From NCBI GenBank assembly GCA_964448645.1, contig CAYUZY010000023.1:1-19395 (forward strand): 19,395 nt of DNA. The letters run 5' to 3'. Positions 1-8,742 of the stretch are shown one piece after another. Below the pieces are notes generated by a model that was not told the origin of the DNA, searched no databases, and was given only the letters and a program-made list of their open reading frames with translations. How positions within the stretch are numbered: position 1 is the stretch's first letter; every line of letters begins with the position of its first letter. The DNA comes from GCA-2719315 sp964448645. Lineage in GTDB: Bacteria; Bacteroidota; Bacteroidia; Flavobacteriales; Flavobacteriaceae. The translations under genes and the position numbers were made by a program.

Positions 1-1266
1 CTTTAATTTTATATCGTTTAATTTCAAGTTTCCAATACTACCTATATGAGTATGACTTATTTTTTTATTGGGGATATATTTTTTGTTTTTTAGCTCTGAT
101 TTCATTTTTTTGTAAGCATCTCTAAATGGCATACCATCCTTAACCCAATTGTTTAATGAGTCAACTGTAAATAGATAATTATATTTTGGATTGTCAATAA
201 TTTTTTTATTTATGATAATTTTTTCGATAGAAAAACTAAATATTTTTAGACAGGATTTTAATTCATAAATTGACTCAATAAGAGGCCCTTTTGTTAGTTG
301 CATCTCTCTATGGTATCCACTAGGTAAGTTAGTTGTTAACAAGCTTATTTGATTAGGTAAACCTTGAATAAGGTTGCACTTTCCTCTTATTAATTCAAAA
401 ATGTCAGGATTTTTTTTGTGCGGCATTATACTTGAACCAGTGGTTAAATTTTCTGGAAAACTAATAAAATTGAAATCTTGCCCTATATATAAACAAAGAT
501 CCATGCAAAATTTAGAAAGAGTTGAGGCTAGAGAACTAAGAGCGGTTAAAGTTTGTTTTTCAATTTTACCTCTACTCATTTGAGCTGCTAAAGAGTTATA
601 TTTTAATTCCGAAAAATTCAAAGACTTTGTTGTTGATTTTCTATCAATAGGGAAGGATGTTCCATACCCAGCAGCACTTCCTAAAGGATTTTGATCAACT
701 ATATATAAAGCATTATTAATTGAAATAATGTCATCAATTAATGTTTCAGCATAAGCTGAAAACCAGAGGCCAAAAGATGATGGCATGGCTAATTGCATAT
801 GAGTGTAACCAGGAATAATTGATGATTTATGTTTTTTAGAAAGTTTTATTAATTTATTAAATAGATTAGAGACCTCCTTTTTTATTGATTTTAGTTCCTT
901 TTTTAGAAAAAGCTGAATTGATACTAAAACTTGATCGTTTCTTGATCTTGCAGTATGTATTTTTTTACCAAGATCTCCAAGTTTTTTGATTAAAATGAAT
1001 TCAATTTTGGAATGCATATCTTCAAAATCATCTTCTATTTTGAATTTGCCTTCTTCTATATCAATAATTATTTCGTTTAAAACTTTATTTAATTTTTGAC
1101 TTTCATTACTTGATATGATATTAACCTTTGCAAGCATTTTTGAATGTGCTATAGAAGCTTCACAATCATATTTTGCCAGTATAGTATCATATTCCCTGTC
1201 TTTTCCAACAGTAAATTGATCAATTATTTTATTTCTTTTTATATTTTTTTCTTCCCAGAGTTTCAT
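1..1266 (-). CDS. argH: Argininosuccinate lyase, 3' end cut by window edge
   Basis: Splits argininosuccinate into arginine and fumarate, the last step of arginine synthesis in the cytoplasm. I read the frame back from the ATG at 1266 to the edge and found it open for 422 codons. The stop lies outside the window, so the gene is partial. Fumarase/aspartase superfamily motifs are in order: HTARSRNDQV at residues 104-113, the YTHMQLAMPSSFG stretch around residue 150, and the signature loop GSSIMPHKKNP at residues 277-287, which carries the catalytic Ser. The last visible residues (ISHTHIGSIGN) look like a normal C-terminal region, so probably only a few codons are missing. It is the last visible gene of the arginine operon and starts 3 nt after argE ends. 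The family identity is secure. Confidence 0.95.
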   Translation of the reverse strand, partial: MKLWEEKNIKRNKIIDQFTVGKDREYDTILAKYDCEASIAHSKMLAKVNIISSNESQKLNKVLNEIIIDIEEGKFKIEDDFEDMHSKIEFILIKKLGDLGKKIHTARSRNDQVLVSIQLFLKKELKSIKKEVSNLFNKLIKLSKKHKSSIIPGYTHMQLAMPSSFGLWFSAYAETLIDDIISINNALYIVDQNPLGSAAGYGTSFPIDRKSTTKSLNFSELKYNSLAAQMSRGKIEKQTLTALSSLASTLSKFCMDLCLYIGQDFNFISFPENLTTGSSIMPHKKNPDIFELIRGKCNLIQGLPNQISLLTTNLPSGYHREMQLTKGPLIESIYELKSCLKIFSFSIEKIIINKKIIDNPKYNYLFTVDSLNNWVKDGMPFRDAYKKMKSELKNKKYIPNKKISHTHIGSIGNLKLNDIKLK

Positions 1267-1269
1267 TGG

Positions 1270-2328
1270 CTATAAAATTTGTTTTAACAACTTAATGTAA
1301 AAATTAATTCCTTCTTCAATTTCATCTAAATATATAAATTCGTCAGCTATATGAGATCTTTTAGAATCACCAGGACCTAGCTTTAATGATGGACAATTTA
1401 ATGCAGCTTGATCAGAAAGAGTTGGTGATCCATAAGTTTTTTTACCAAGATTTATAGCTGCTTTAACTATCTTATGATCACTAGATATTGAAGAAGATTT
1501 AAGATTTGTTGATCTAGGAATAAGTTTACATGGAGCTTTTTTTTGTAGGATTTTCACAATTTCATTATTTGTATATAATTCGTTTACTCTAACATCAACT
1601 ACAATTTCTACTTCTGAAGGAATGACATTATGTTGTGATCCAGCATTTATTTGAGTAATTGTTAATTTAACAGGACCTAAAAAATTAGAAATTTTTTTAA
1701 ATTTGAAATCTTTAAACCAATTTATTATTTCAGACAATTTATTAATTGCATTATTTTTGTTTTCATGTGCTGCATGACTAGCCGTTCCATGAATTTTTCC
1801 ATCAAAAACTACCAGACCTTTTTCTGCTATAGCTAATTTCATTAGAGTAGGTTCTCCAACAATAGCAAAATTTATCTCAGGTAATTCTTTTAATAATAAT
1901 CTAATACTATTTTTTCCGGCAATTTCTTCTTCAGCTGTTGCAGCGATAATAATATTGTAATTTAAATCAGACGATTCATAAAAATATTTAAAAACTGACA
2001 TTAATGATACTAAGGCTCCCCCAGCATCATTACTTCCTAAACCATAAAGTTTATTCTGAACTATATCTGGTTTAAAAGGATCTTTTGTATATGATTCGTT
2101 TGGTTTTACAGTATCATGATGAGAGTTTAATAAAATTGTAGGTTTTTTATTGTCAAAGAATTTATTTTTCGCCCATATGTTATTTTTATTTCTTTTGTGT
2201 TTGATATTATTATTGTTAAACCATTTTTCAATTAAATCACCAGTAAGATTTTCTTCACCTGAAAAAGATTTAATTTTTATAAGGTTTTTTAATAAATCAA
2301 TTGAATCAAGAAATAATTGTTTATTCAT
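1270..2328 (-). CDS. argE: N-acyl-L-ornithine/citrulline deacylase, M20 family
   Basis: Zinc-dependent M20 amidohydrolase that removes the N-acyl group. Because the carbamoyltransferase of this operon acts on acylated ornithine, the real substrate is probably N-acyl-citrulline, giving free citrulline for ArgG. The 352 residues carry the full set of metal and catalytic residues: H70 and D72 (SHHDTV), D101 (GSNDAGG), the E134-E135 pair (TAEEE), E159 (VGEPT) and H326 near the C-terminus (RSHIADE). The dimerisation domain lies between roughly 170 and 280. It starts 2 nt after argB stops. The acyl group (acetyl or succinyl) cannot be read from this gene alone. Confidence 0.93.
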   Translation of the reverse strand: MNKQLFLDSIDLLKNLIKIKSFSGEENLTGDLIEKWFNNNNIKHKRNKNNIWAKNKFFDNKKPTILLNSHHDTVKPNESYTKDPFKPDIVQNKLYGLGSNDAGGALVSLMSVFKYFYESSDLNYNIIIAATAEEEIAGKNSIRLLLKELPEINFAIVGEPTLMKLAIAEKGLVVFDGKIHGTASHAAHENKNNAINKLSEIINWFKDFKFKKISNFLGPVKLTITQINAGSQHNVIPSEVEIVVDVRVNELYTNNEIVKILQKKAPCKLIPRSTNLKSSSISSDHKIVKAAINLGKKTYGSPTLSDQAALNCPSLKLGPGDSKRSHIADEFIYLDEIEEGINFYIKLLKQIL

Positions 2329-2330
2329 TT

Positions 2331-3104
2331 TTATATTTTTAATTCAGTAAAATTATTTTTTTTTGAAAAAATTTCATTATTACCAATTCTTACAAGCTTT
2401 ACTCCATTTTTTATTGCATAAAAACAATTTTCTAGTTTAGGGATCATTCCTTCTGAAATATTCTTGTTCTTTTTTAATTTTTTATAATCATTCCAATGAA
2501 TTTCTTTAATAAATGAATTTTCATCATTTATGTTTTTCAAAACACCTTTTTTTTCAAAACAATAAAACAAATTAGTTTTATATGAATTACTTAAGTTTAT
2601 AGCAATTTCAGAAGCAATTGAATCTGCATTTGTATTTAATAATTGTCCTTTATTATTATGAGTAATTGCACAAAAGACAGGTGTTAAATTATTATTTATT
2701 AATTCAATAATAAATTTTGTGTTAACATTTGTTATATCTCCAACATAACCATAATCGATTTTACTATTTTTTCTTTTTTTAGAGATAATTGAATTTCCAT
2801 CAGCACCAGACAATCCAATGCAATTACAATTTAACTTTTGAAGTTTACTAACAATTTTTTTATTTAATTCTCCTGCATAAACCATAGTCGCTATTTCAAG
2901 ATTTTTTTTATTTGTAACTCTTCTGCCATCAATTATCTTAACATTTATGTTAAGCTGTTTACATAATTTTGAAACTTTTTGACCTCCTCCATGAATAAGA
3001 ATTTTTGGAAATTTTAACATTGAAAATTTTTCTAGAAAATCATTTAATAGAAATTCGTTTTCCATTAATTTCCCTCCAATTTTAACGACTAAAATTTCAT
3101 TCAT
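2331..3104 (-). CDS. argB: N-acylglutamate kinase
   Basis: Phosphorylates the gamma-carboxyl of N-acetyl- or N-succinyl-glutamate, the second step of arginine synthesis. It is an amino acid kinase fold of 257 residues, normal for the short bacterial form. K8 and the Gly pair of KIGGK are at the N-terminus, the HGGGQ loop is at 38-42, the DGRRVT substrate loop is at 59-64, and LSGADG at 98-103 is the nucleotide-binding region. I see no N-terminal helix extension of the kind found in the hexameric arginine-inhibited enzymes. Feedback control may therefore be weaker or work differently, but that is inference from length only. Its start overlaps the end of argF' by 8 nt, so translation is probably coupled. 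Confidence 0.94.
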   Translation of the reverse strand: MNEILVVKIGGKLMENEFLLNDFLEKFSMLKFPKILIHGGGQKVSKLCKQLNINVKIIDGRRVTNKKNLEIATMVYAGELNKKIVSKLQKLNCNCIGLSGADGNSIISKKRKNSKIDYGYVGDITNVNTKFIIELINNNLTPVFCAITHNNKGQLLNTNADSIASEIAINLSNSYKTNLFYCFEKKGVLKNINDENSFIKEIHWNDYKKLKKNKNISEGMIPKLENCFYAIKNGVKLVRIGNNEIFSKKNNFTELKI

Positions 3105-4050
3105 TTTTCAACAATTTTTCCATAATATATTGAGCTGAGTAAATTCTATTTTCAGCTTGTTTTATAACAAGAGAATTTTTGTTATCCAGAACTTCATCTG
3201 ATGCAACTATATTCCTTCTAATTGGAAGACAATGCATAAACTTTGCATTATTTGTTAAAGCCATTTTTTCTTCATTAATAATCCAATCATCTTTGCCTTT
3301 TGAAATTGATCCATAGTTATTATAGGAACTCCAATTTTTAGCATAAACAAAATCTACATCTTTAAATGCTTCCATTTGATTATAATATAAATTAATATCT
3401 TTTGAAATTATTGGATTAAGTTCAAATTCTTTTGGTTGAACTATACTTAATTCAACATTCATATGTTTCATTGTTTTAACAAAGGAATTTGGAACTGCGT
3501 GAGGCAAAGCTTTAGGATGAGGAGCCCAAGTTAAAAGGACTTTAGGCCTTTTTTTGTTTTTATTTTCAATAATTGTTACAGCATCAGCTAAAGCTTGAAG
3601 AGGATGTGCTGTTGCACTTTCCATATTTATAATTGGCACTTTGCTATATTTTATAAAACTTTTTATAACAACCTCAGATTCATCTTTTTCTTTGTTGTTA
3701 AGTGAAGCGAAAGCTCTAATAGCTATCATGTCGCAATATTCTGAGATTACTGCAGCAGCCTCTTTTATATGCTCAGACCTTAGACCACTCATTTTTGTGC
3801 CATTTTCAAATTCCAGTGCCCATGCTTCATTAGAAAAATTCATAATCATCGTTTTAACTCCTATATTTTGAGCAGCTTTTTGAGTACTAAGTCTTGTTCT
3901 AAGGCTAGGGTTAAAAAAAATCATTCCAATAGTTTTATTAGATTTTTTATATGATTTTTTATTTTTTAAATAATCATTTTTTAGATCTAGAGTTTCTTTT
4001 ATAGCTAGATTAACATTATTAAGATCATTAATTGTTACAAAATGTTTCAT
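3097..4050 (-). CDS. argF': N-acylornithine carbamoyltransferase (probably N-succinylornithine type)
   Basis: Transfers the carbamoyl group to an N-acylated ornithine, giving N-acylcitrulline. It belongs to the AOTCase/SOTCase branch of the transcarbamylases, not ordinary OTCase. At 317 residues it has the branch motifs: the carbamoyl-phosphate site FFNPSLRTR at 45-53, the AWALEFENGTKMSG loop near 76-89, ATAHPLQALAD, TWAPHPKALPHAVPNSF and MHCLPIRRN. At the published specificity position just before E93-H94 there is Ser92. Glu at this place goes with N-acetylornithine (Xanthomonas) and Pro with N-succinylornithine (Bacteroides fragilis). Small non-acidic residues there are reported to favour the succinyl substrate. 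I therefore lean to the succinylated pathway, as inference from motif alignment. It overlaps argD by 4 nt (ATGA). Confidence 0.93.
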   Translation of the reverse strand: MKHFVTINDLNNVNLAIKETLDLKNDYLKNKKSYKKSNKTIGMIFFNPSLRTRLSTQKAAQNIGVKTMIMNFSNEAWALEFENGTKMSGLRSEHIKEAAAVISEYCDMIAIRAFASLNNKEKDESEVVIKSFIKYSKVPIINMESATAHPLQALADAVTIIENKNKKRPKVLLTWAPHPKALPHAVPNSFVKTMKHMNVELSIVQPKEFELNPIISKDINLYYNQMEAFKDVDFVYAKNWSSYNNYGSISKGKDDWIINEEKMALTNNAKFMHCLPIRRNIVASDEVLDNKNSLVIKQAENRIYSAQYIMEKLLKNE

Positions 4051-5171
4051 GTTATTTTTTTTAATGATTTGAAAAAAAGATCAATATGTTTTTTTTCTAT
4101 TGTCAATGGGGGAAGTATTCTAATTAGATTTCTATTGCTACTTCCTCCTGTAAATATTTTTTCTTTTAGTATTAATTTTTTTCTAAGTTCTTTAACTTCA
4201 TATTCAAATTCTAGTCCTAACATTAATCCTCTTCCTTTGATTTTTTTTATTGAACTAATTTTTTTAGCTTTTTTTCTAAAATAGCTTTCTAGTTCAATTA
4301 TTTTATTTTTCAAATCCATTTTTTCAAGTATTTCTAATACAGATAAACTAGCACTACAAGCAAGATGATTTCCGCCAAATGTTGTACCTAAAAGACCATA
4401 TTTTGCTTTTATTTTTGGATTAATTAAAATTCCTCCAATTGGAAAACCATTACCCATTCCTTTAGCCATTGTGATTACATCGGGTTTAAAATTGAATTTT
4501 TCAAATGCAAAAAAATCACCAGTTCTATAAAAACCAGATTGAACCTCATCTGCAATTATACAAGTGTTGTATTTTTTTGACACTTTTTTTAAAGTATTAA
4601 TAAACTTTTGATTGACTTGATCTAAACCACCTACTCCTTGAATGCATTCAAGAACTATAGCACAAACATCTCCTTTTTTTATTTCCTTTTCTAGGCTTTC
4701 AGAGTCATTAAGTTTTAAAAAAGTAACTTTTTGTTGTTTGTTTATAGGAGATTTTATGTTATCATTATCAGTTATAGCTATAGCTGCTGAAGTCCTTCCG
4801 TGAAATGAATTTTTAAAAGAAATTACTCTTTTTTTATTTGAGTGAAATGAACATAATTTTAATGCGTTCTCTATTGCTTCTGCACCACTATTACAAAGAA
4901 ACAATTTGTATTTTTTTAATGAAAAATGTTCTTGAATTTTTTTTGCAAGTTGGTTTTGAAGTGGATTTTTTATTGCATTTGAATAAAAAATGATCTTTTT
5001 AATTTGTTCATTTAATTTATTAATAAAACTTGGATGAGAATGACCAATTGAGATCACAGCATGTCCTCCATAAAAATCAAGATATTTTTCTTTTTTATCG
5101 TCAATTATATAAACACCTTCTCCACTAATAGGTGTTACATTATACAATGGATATACTTCAAATAGTTTCAT
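4047..5171 (-). CDS. argD: N-acylornithine aminotransferase, class III PLP enzyme
   Basis: Converts N-acylglutamate semialdehyde to N-acylornithine with glutamate as amino donor. The 374-residue class III aminotransferase shows NSGAEAIENA (94-103, phosphate binding), HGRT (124-127), the DEVQSG motif with D208 that holds the pyridine nitrogen, and the PLP lysine K237 in MAKGMGNGFPIGG. The FYGGHAV and THGSTFGGN-equivalent (GTTFGGNHLACSAS) segments are also present. It is slightly short for the family but complete. It begins where proC ends, with no intervening bases, and its stop overlaps the argF' start as ATGA. The acyl preference is set by the pathway context rather than anything visible here. 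Confidence 0.94.
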   Translation of the reverse strand: MKLFEVYPLYNVTPISGEGVYIIDDKKEKYLDFYGGHAVISIGHSHPSFINKLNEQIKKIIFYSNAIKNPLQNQLAKKIQEHFSLKKYKLFLCNSGAEAIENALKLCSFHSNKKRVISFKNSFHGRTSAAIAITDNDNIKSPINKQQKVTFLKLNDSESLEKEIKKGDVCAIVLECIQGVGGLDQVNQKFINTLKKVSKKYNTCIIADEVQSGFYRTGDFFAFEKFNFKPDVITMAKGMGNGFPIGGILINPKIKAKYGLLGTTFGGNHLACSASLSVLEILEKMDLKNKIIELESYFRKKAKKISSIKKIKGRGLMLGLEFEYEVKELRKKLILKEKIFTGGSSNRNLIRILPPLTIEKKHIDLFFKSLKKIT

Positions 5172-5966
5172 TTATTCAGTTGAAATTTCATTTATTTTAT
5201 TGTATGATGCATTTAAACCTTTAATCAATGAAGAACTTAAACCTTGATGTTCCATTTCATTAAGGCCTGTTATTGTGCAACCTTTAGGAGTAGTTACTTT
5301 GTCAATTTCTGCTTCAGGGTGTGTTTTTGAATCAATTAGTAAACTAGCAGCTCCCATTGCTGTATGCTTTGACATTTTTAAAGCAACATCAGCATCAAAG
5401 CCTAGTTGAACCCCTCCTTGGGTTGTAGCTCTAATTAGTCTCATCCAAAAGGCTATACCACTAGCACAAATTACTGTAGCAGCTTGCATTAAAGACTCTT
5501 CGATTTTTATTGTTGTTCCTAATCCATTAAATATAGCTTCTGCAACTGGAGTACTTTTAATGCCTTTTTCATTTGAACATATGCAAGTCATTGAATTTCC
5601 AACAGAAATAGCTGTATTAGGCATAGTTCTTATTATAGGGATTGAAGATCCAGTAATTTTTTCAATCCTATTAATTTTAAATCCAGTAATTGTTGAAATA
5701 ATTACATGTTTATTATTAAGTTTTGATTTTATTTGATTTAATATTTCCTCAAATTGACCTGGTTGAACTGAAAAAATTAAAATATCAGAATTAGAAATTG
5801 CCTCTATATTATTGTTTGTAATATATACATTATCATATTTTTTCCATTTTTCTATAGGTTCAATCTTTTTCTTTGTAAGATAAAGAGTGGTATAAAGGTT
5901 ATTTGTAATTAGTCCTTTTGCTATACTTAATCCTAAATTTCCAGTTCCTATTATTGCTATTTTCAT
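5172..5966 (-). CDS. proC: Pyrroline-5-carboxylate reductase
   Basis: Reduces 1-pyrroline-5-carboxylate to proline with NAD(P)H in the cytoplasm. The protein has 264 residues. The Rossmann motif IGTGNLG starts at residue 6. Near the middle is the RTMPNTAISVG segment typical of the family, and the C-terminal dimer/active-site helices carry GGVQLGF, TAMGAASLL and VTTPKGCTITGL, which matches the P5CR signature region. Finding proC inside an arginine operon is usual in Bacteroidota. It may reflect a shared glutamate semialdehyde origin of the two amino acids, or a proline route fed by ornithine. It lies 10 nt after argC and directly abuts argD. Confidence 0.93.
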   Translation of the reverse strand: MKIAIIGTGNLGLSIAKGLITNNLYTTLYLTKKKIEPIEKWKKYDNVYITNNNIEAISNSDILIFSVQPGQFEEILNQIKSKLNNKHVIISTITGFKINRIEKITGSSIPIIRTMPNTAISVGNSMTCICSNEKGIKSTPVAEAIFNGLGTTIKIEESLMQAATVICASGIAFWMRLIRATTQGGVQLGFDADVALKMSKHTAMGAASLLIDSKTHPEAEIDKVTTPKGCTITGLNEMEHQGLSSSLIKGLNASYNKINEISTE

Positions 5967-5976
5967 ATATCGTATT

Positions 5977-6948
5977 TTAATAAATAGAGGCTTTTAATTT
6001 TAAACCTAAATTTTCATTCCAGTTCATCATTAAATTTAAATTTTGTATGGCCTGACCAGAAGCTCCCTTTGTTAGATTATCGAGAACACTTGTAATTAAT
6101 AAAATATTTTCATATTTGAATAAGTGAATATGACATTTATTAGTATTTATAACTGATTTTAAAGAAATTTCTTCATCAGAAATCTCTGTAAAGGGATGAT
6201 TTTTATAATATTCTTTAAATAATTTTTTTGCTTTATTTAAATCTCCATTAAACTTTGTATATGTTGTAGAAAAAATACCTCTGGTAAAATTTCCTCTTTG
6301 GGGTATAAAAATCAATTTTGATTTTTGATTTAATTCATTTAATGTTTGATTTATTTCTAATAGATGTTGATGCTCAAAAGCTTTATACCATGAAATATTA
6401 TTATTTCTCCAACTAAAATGAGTTGTATTAATATTTTGCATTCCAGCTCCAGTACTTCCAGTAGTTGCATTAACATGAACTGTATTTTTAATTAAGTTTT
6501 GTTTTGCTAGAGGAATTAAACTAAGTTGAATTGCCGTTGCAAAACAACCTGGGTTTGCTATAGCTTTAGCTGATCTAATCTTTTCTTTATTAAGCTCTGG
6601 TAATCCATATATGAATTTATAACCATTAAATTCATTATTTTTTATTATTCTAAAGTCATTGCTTAAATCTATAATTTTAGTTTTAGTTGAAAATTTATTG
6701 TTATTAAGAAAGTTTAATGAATTACCATGACCAGTGCATAGAAATAAGACATCTATTTTTTTTTCGGTAATATTTGTAAATTTTAATTTGGTTATTCCTA
6801 ATAAATCTTTGTGAACTTTATATAAATGATCACCACAAAATTGAGTGCTATAAATAAACTTTATTTCTAATTTTGGATGATTTATAATTAATCTGATTAA
6901 CTCTCCCCCAGCATATCCAGATCCTCCAACTATTCCAACTGTTTTCAT
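5977..6948 (-). CDS. argC: N-acyl-gamma-glutamyl-phosphate reductase
   Basis: NADPH-dependent reduction of the acylglutamyl phosphate made by ArgB to the semialdehyde used by ArgD. The 323 residues start with the nucleotide-binding GIVGGSGYAGGEL (5-17). The catalytic cysteine C135 sits in ANPGCFATA, the hallmark of the family. The segment EHQHLLEI holds the conserved His region, and KGASGQAIQNLNLM near the C-terminus is also diagnostic. It overlaps argG by 4 nt (ATGA), so coupled translation is likely. The neighbours before and after act on its substrate and product. Confidence 0.95.
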   Translation of the reverse strand: MKTVGIVGGSGYAGGELIRLIINHPKLEIKFIYSTQFCGDHLYKVHKDLLGITKLKFTNITEKKIDVLFLCTGHGNSLNFLNNNKFSTKTKIIDLSNDFRIIKNNEFNGYKFIYGLPELNKEKIRSAKAIANPGCFATAIQLSLIPLAKQNLIKNTVHVNATTGSTGAGMQNINTTHFSWRNNNISWYKAFEHQHLLEINQTLNELNQKSKLIFIPQRGNFTRGIFSTTYTKFNGDLNKAKKLFKEYYKNHPFTEISDEEISLKSVINTNKCHIHLFKYENILLITSVLDNLTKGASGQAIQNLNLMMNWNENLGLKLKASIY

Positions 6949-8135
6949 TTTTCTTTATTTATTTTATGATAAATTTTTCCTGCATTAGCATTTATTTTAA
7001 TGAATCCTTTAACATCAGTTGCAGTCCAATTATTATTTATTTCTCCATAAGTTCCAAATCCTTTATGCATTAGGTCATTTTTCGATTTGATTCCTTCAAG
7101 ATCAAAACTATAAGGCTTTAATTTGAGGTAAACTGTTCCACTTACATTTTTTTGACTATTTGATAAAAAAGATTCTATATCTCTCATTACTGGATCAAAA
7201 TATTGTCCTTCATGTAATAACATTCCATAAAAATTTGAAATTGATTCTTTTTGAAATTGTTGCCATTTAGAGAGGGTGTGTTTCTCAAGAAGGTGATGTG
7301 CTTTGATTATTATTAATGGAGCTGCTGCTTCAAAAGCAACTCTCCCTTTAATTCCAATTATTGTATCACCGACATGAATATCTCTTCCTATAGCATACTT
7401 TTTAGCAATATTTTGTAATTGTCTTATTATATTTATTGGAGAGTCTTTTTTTGAATTAATTGAAATTAACTCTCCATTTTCAAATTCAATCTTAATTTTT
7501 TTATCTTTTTTTAATTTTAGCTGATTAGGGTATGCATTTTCTGGTAGGGGTAGTTTTGAAGTTAATGTTTCACTTCCGCCTATTGAAGTTCCCCAAAGAC
7601 CTTTGTTAATGGAGTATTTAGCTTTTTTCCAATCTATTTTTACTCCTTTTAATTTTAAATAGTTTATTTCATCTTCTCTAGAAAGTTTGTTATCTCTTAT
7701 TAAAGTAATTATTTGAGTATTAGGAGAAAGGATTTGAAAAATTTGATCAAATCGAACTTGGTCATTTCCTGCTCCAGTTGAACCATGAGAAATATAGTTG
7801 GCTTTAATTTTATTTGAATAGTTTACAATTTCTATTGCTTGAATTATTCTTTCTGAACTAACTGAAAGAGGATAGGTGTTGTTTTTTAAAACATTTCCAA
7901 AGATTAGATATTTAATAATTTTATTATAAAATGGCGTAATTGCAGATATACACTTATATTTTTTAGCTCCTAATTTTGTAGCTTTTTTTGAAATTTGATT
8001 TATTTCTTGAGTTGAAAAACCACCTGTATTAATTGTTATCGCATGAACTTGATAACCGTCTGAGGATAATTTTTTTAAAGAGTAGGAGGTGTCTAATCCT
8101 CCACTATAGGCTAATACAACTATTTTATTTTTCAT
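6945..8135 (-). CDS. argG: Argininosuccinate synthase
   Basis: Joins citrulline and aspartate with ATP to give argininosuccinate. The 396-residue protein has the N-type ATP pyrophosphatase P-loop AYSGGLDTSYSL at 9-20. The GSTGAGNDQVRFD block (118-130) contacts citrulline, aspartate and ATP. Further conserved stretches are NKGLWGTSIGG, VGDTIIGIKGRVAFEAAAP and LHEGQYFDP. It is the second gene of the operon, with 4-nt ATGA overlaps to both the upstream acyltransferase and argC. The ATG at 8135 was chosen because it gives the standard N-terminus directly before the P-loop. Confidence 0.95.
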   Translation of the reverse strand: MKNKIVVLAYSGGLDTSYSLKKLSSDGYQVHAITINTGGFSTQEINQISKKATKLGAKKYKCISAITPFYNKIIKYLIFGNVLKNNTYPLSVSSERIIQAIEIVNYSNKIKANYISHGSTGAGNDQVRFDQIFQILSPNTQIITLIRDNKLSREDEINYLKLKGVKIDWKKAKYSINKGLWGTSIGGSETLTSKLPLPENAYPNQLKLKKDKKIKIEFENGELISINSKKDSPINIIRQLQNIAKKYAIGRDIHVGDTIIGIKGRVAFEAAAPLIIIKAHHLLEKHTLSKWQQFQKESISNFYGMLLHEGQYFDPVMRDIESFLSNSQKNVSGTVYLKLKPYSFDLEGIKSKNDLMHKGFGTYGEINNNWTATDVKGFIKINANAGKIYHKINKEK

Positions 8136-8665
8136 TTTTCATTTTTTTTTGGGTCATACAACATTCCAGTACAAAGGCACATTGTTCGATTTGTTCTTGT
8201 TAGAACATCATAGTTTTTACATGTTTGACATCCTTTCCAAAATTGAGGATCATCTGTAAGCTCAGAAAAATGAACTGGTTTATATCCAAGTTCATAATTA
8301 ATTTTCATTACTGCTGTTCCTGTTGTAATTCCAAAGACTTTTGAATTTGGATATTTTTTTAATGAAAGGTCAAAAACTTTTTTCTTTATTTTTTTTGCAA
8401 GACCTTGATTTCTATAGTCAGGGGAAACAATTAATCCTGAATGGGCTACATATTTTCCATGTCCCCAAACTTCAATATAACAAAATCCAGCAAAAATATT
8501 ATTATCAATAGCAATAACAGCATTCCCGTTTTCAATTTTCTTTGAAATGTATTCGGGGGTTCTTCTTGCTATGCCTGTGCCTCTAATTTTTGCAGCATCA
8601 TCAATATGACCACTTATAGTTTTCGAATATTTAATATGTTTAGCTTTTGCTAGAATTATTTGCAT
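8132..8665 (-). CDS. GNAT-family acyltransferase, probable N-acylglutamate synthase of the arginine pathway
   Basis: First gene of the operon, 177 residues. The GNAT acyl-CoA loop is visible as GLIVSPDYRNQGLA (77-90), with R85-N-Q-G-L-A as the pyrophosphate-binding turn. Further on are TTGTAVMKINYELGY (114-128) and a C-terminal extension. No other gene here makes acylglutamate and there is no argJ, so by position it most likely acylates glutamate to start the pathway. That role is inference from context. An unusual feature is a cysteine cluster near the C-terminus, C146-x2-C149-x13-C163-x-C165, which could bind zinc. Its ATG is preceded by a leader of about 195 nt. Confidence 0.8.
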   Translation of the reverse strand: MQIILAKAKHIKYSKTISGHIDDAAKIRGTGIARRTPEYISKKIENGNAVIAIDNNIFAGFCYIEVWGHGKYVAHSGLIVSPDYRNQGLAKKIKKKVFDLSLKKYPNSKVFGITTGTAVMKINYELGYKPVHFSELTDDPQFWKGCQTCKNYDVLTRTNRTMCLCTGMLYDPKKNEK

Positions 8666-8710
8666 TTATTTTAAATTAATTTATTTGAAAAATCCTTTAT
8701 TTTAAGATTT

Positions 8711-8733
8711 GAAAATTGGAGAAACCAATTTTC
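8711..8733 (-). promoter_or_regulatory. Perfect 9-bp hairpin in the arg operon leader
   Basis: GAAAATTGG and CCAATTTTC are exact reverse complements around a 5-nt loop. The structure starts 9 nt after the leader reading frame ends and about 45 nt before the GNAT start codon. There is no clear run of U after it on the arg strand, so a simple intrinsic terminator is doubtful. The 5' arm on the RNA (GAAAAT) could alternatively pair with ATTTTC inside the upstream reading frame (8766-8771). A switch between two folds is therefore possible but unproven. Confidence 0.45.
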
Positions 8734-8742
8734 ACGAGTAAA

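Noticed and set aside
2150..2350. Plus-strand open frames of 66-80 codons opposite the arg genes (also 374-583, 3641-3871, 4042-4284)
   Set aside because: They are antisense to strongly conserved genes, have hydrophobic T-rich composition expected from AT-rich antisense reading, and show no domain.
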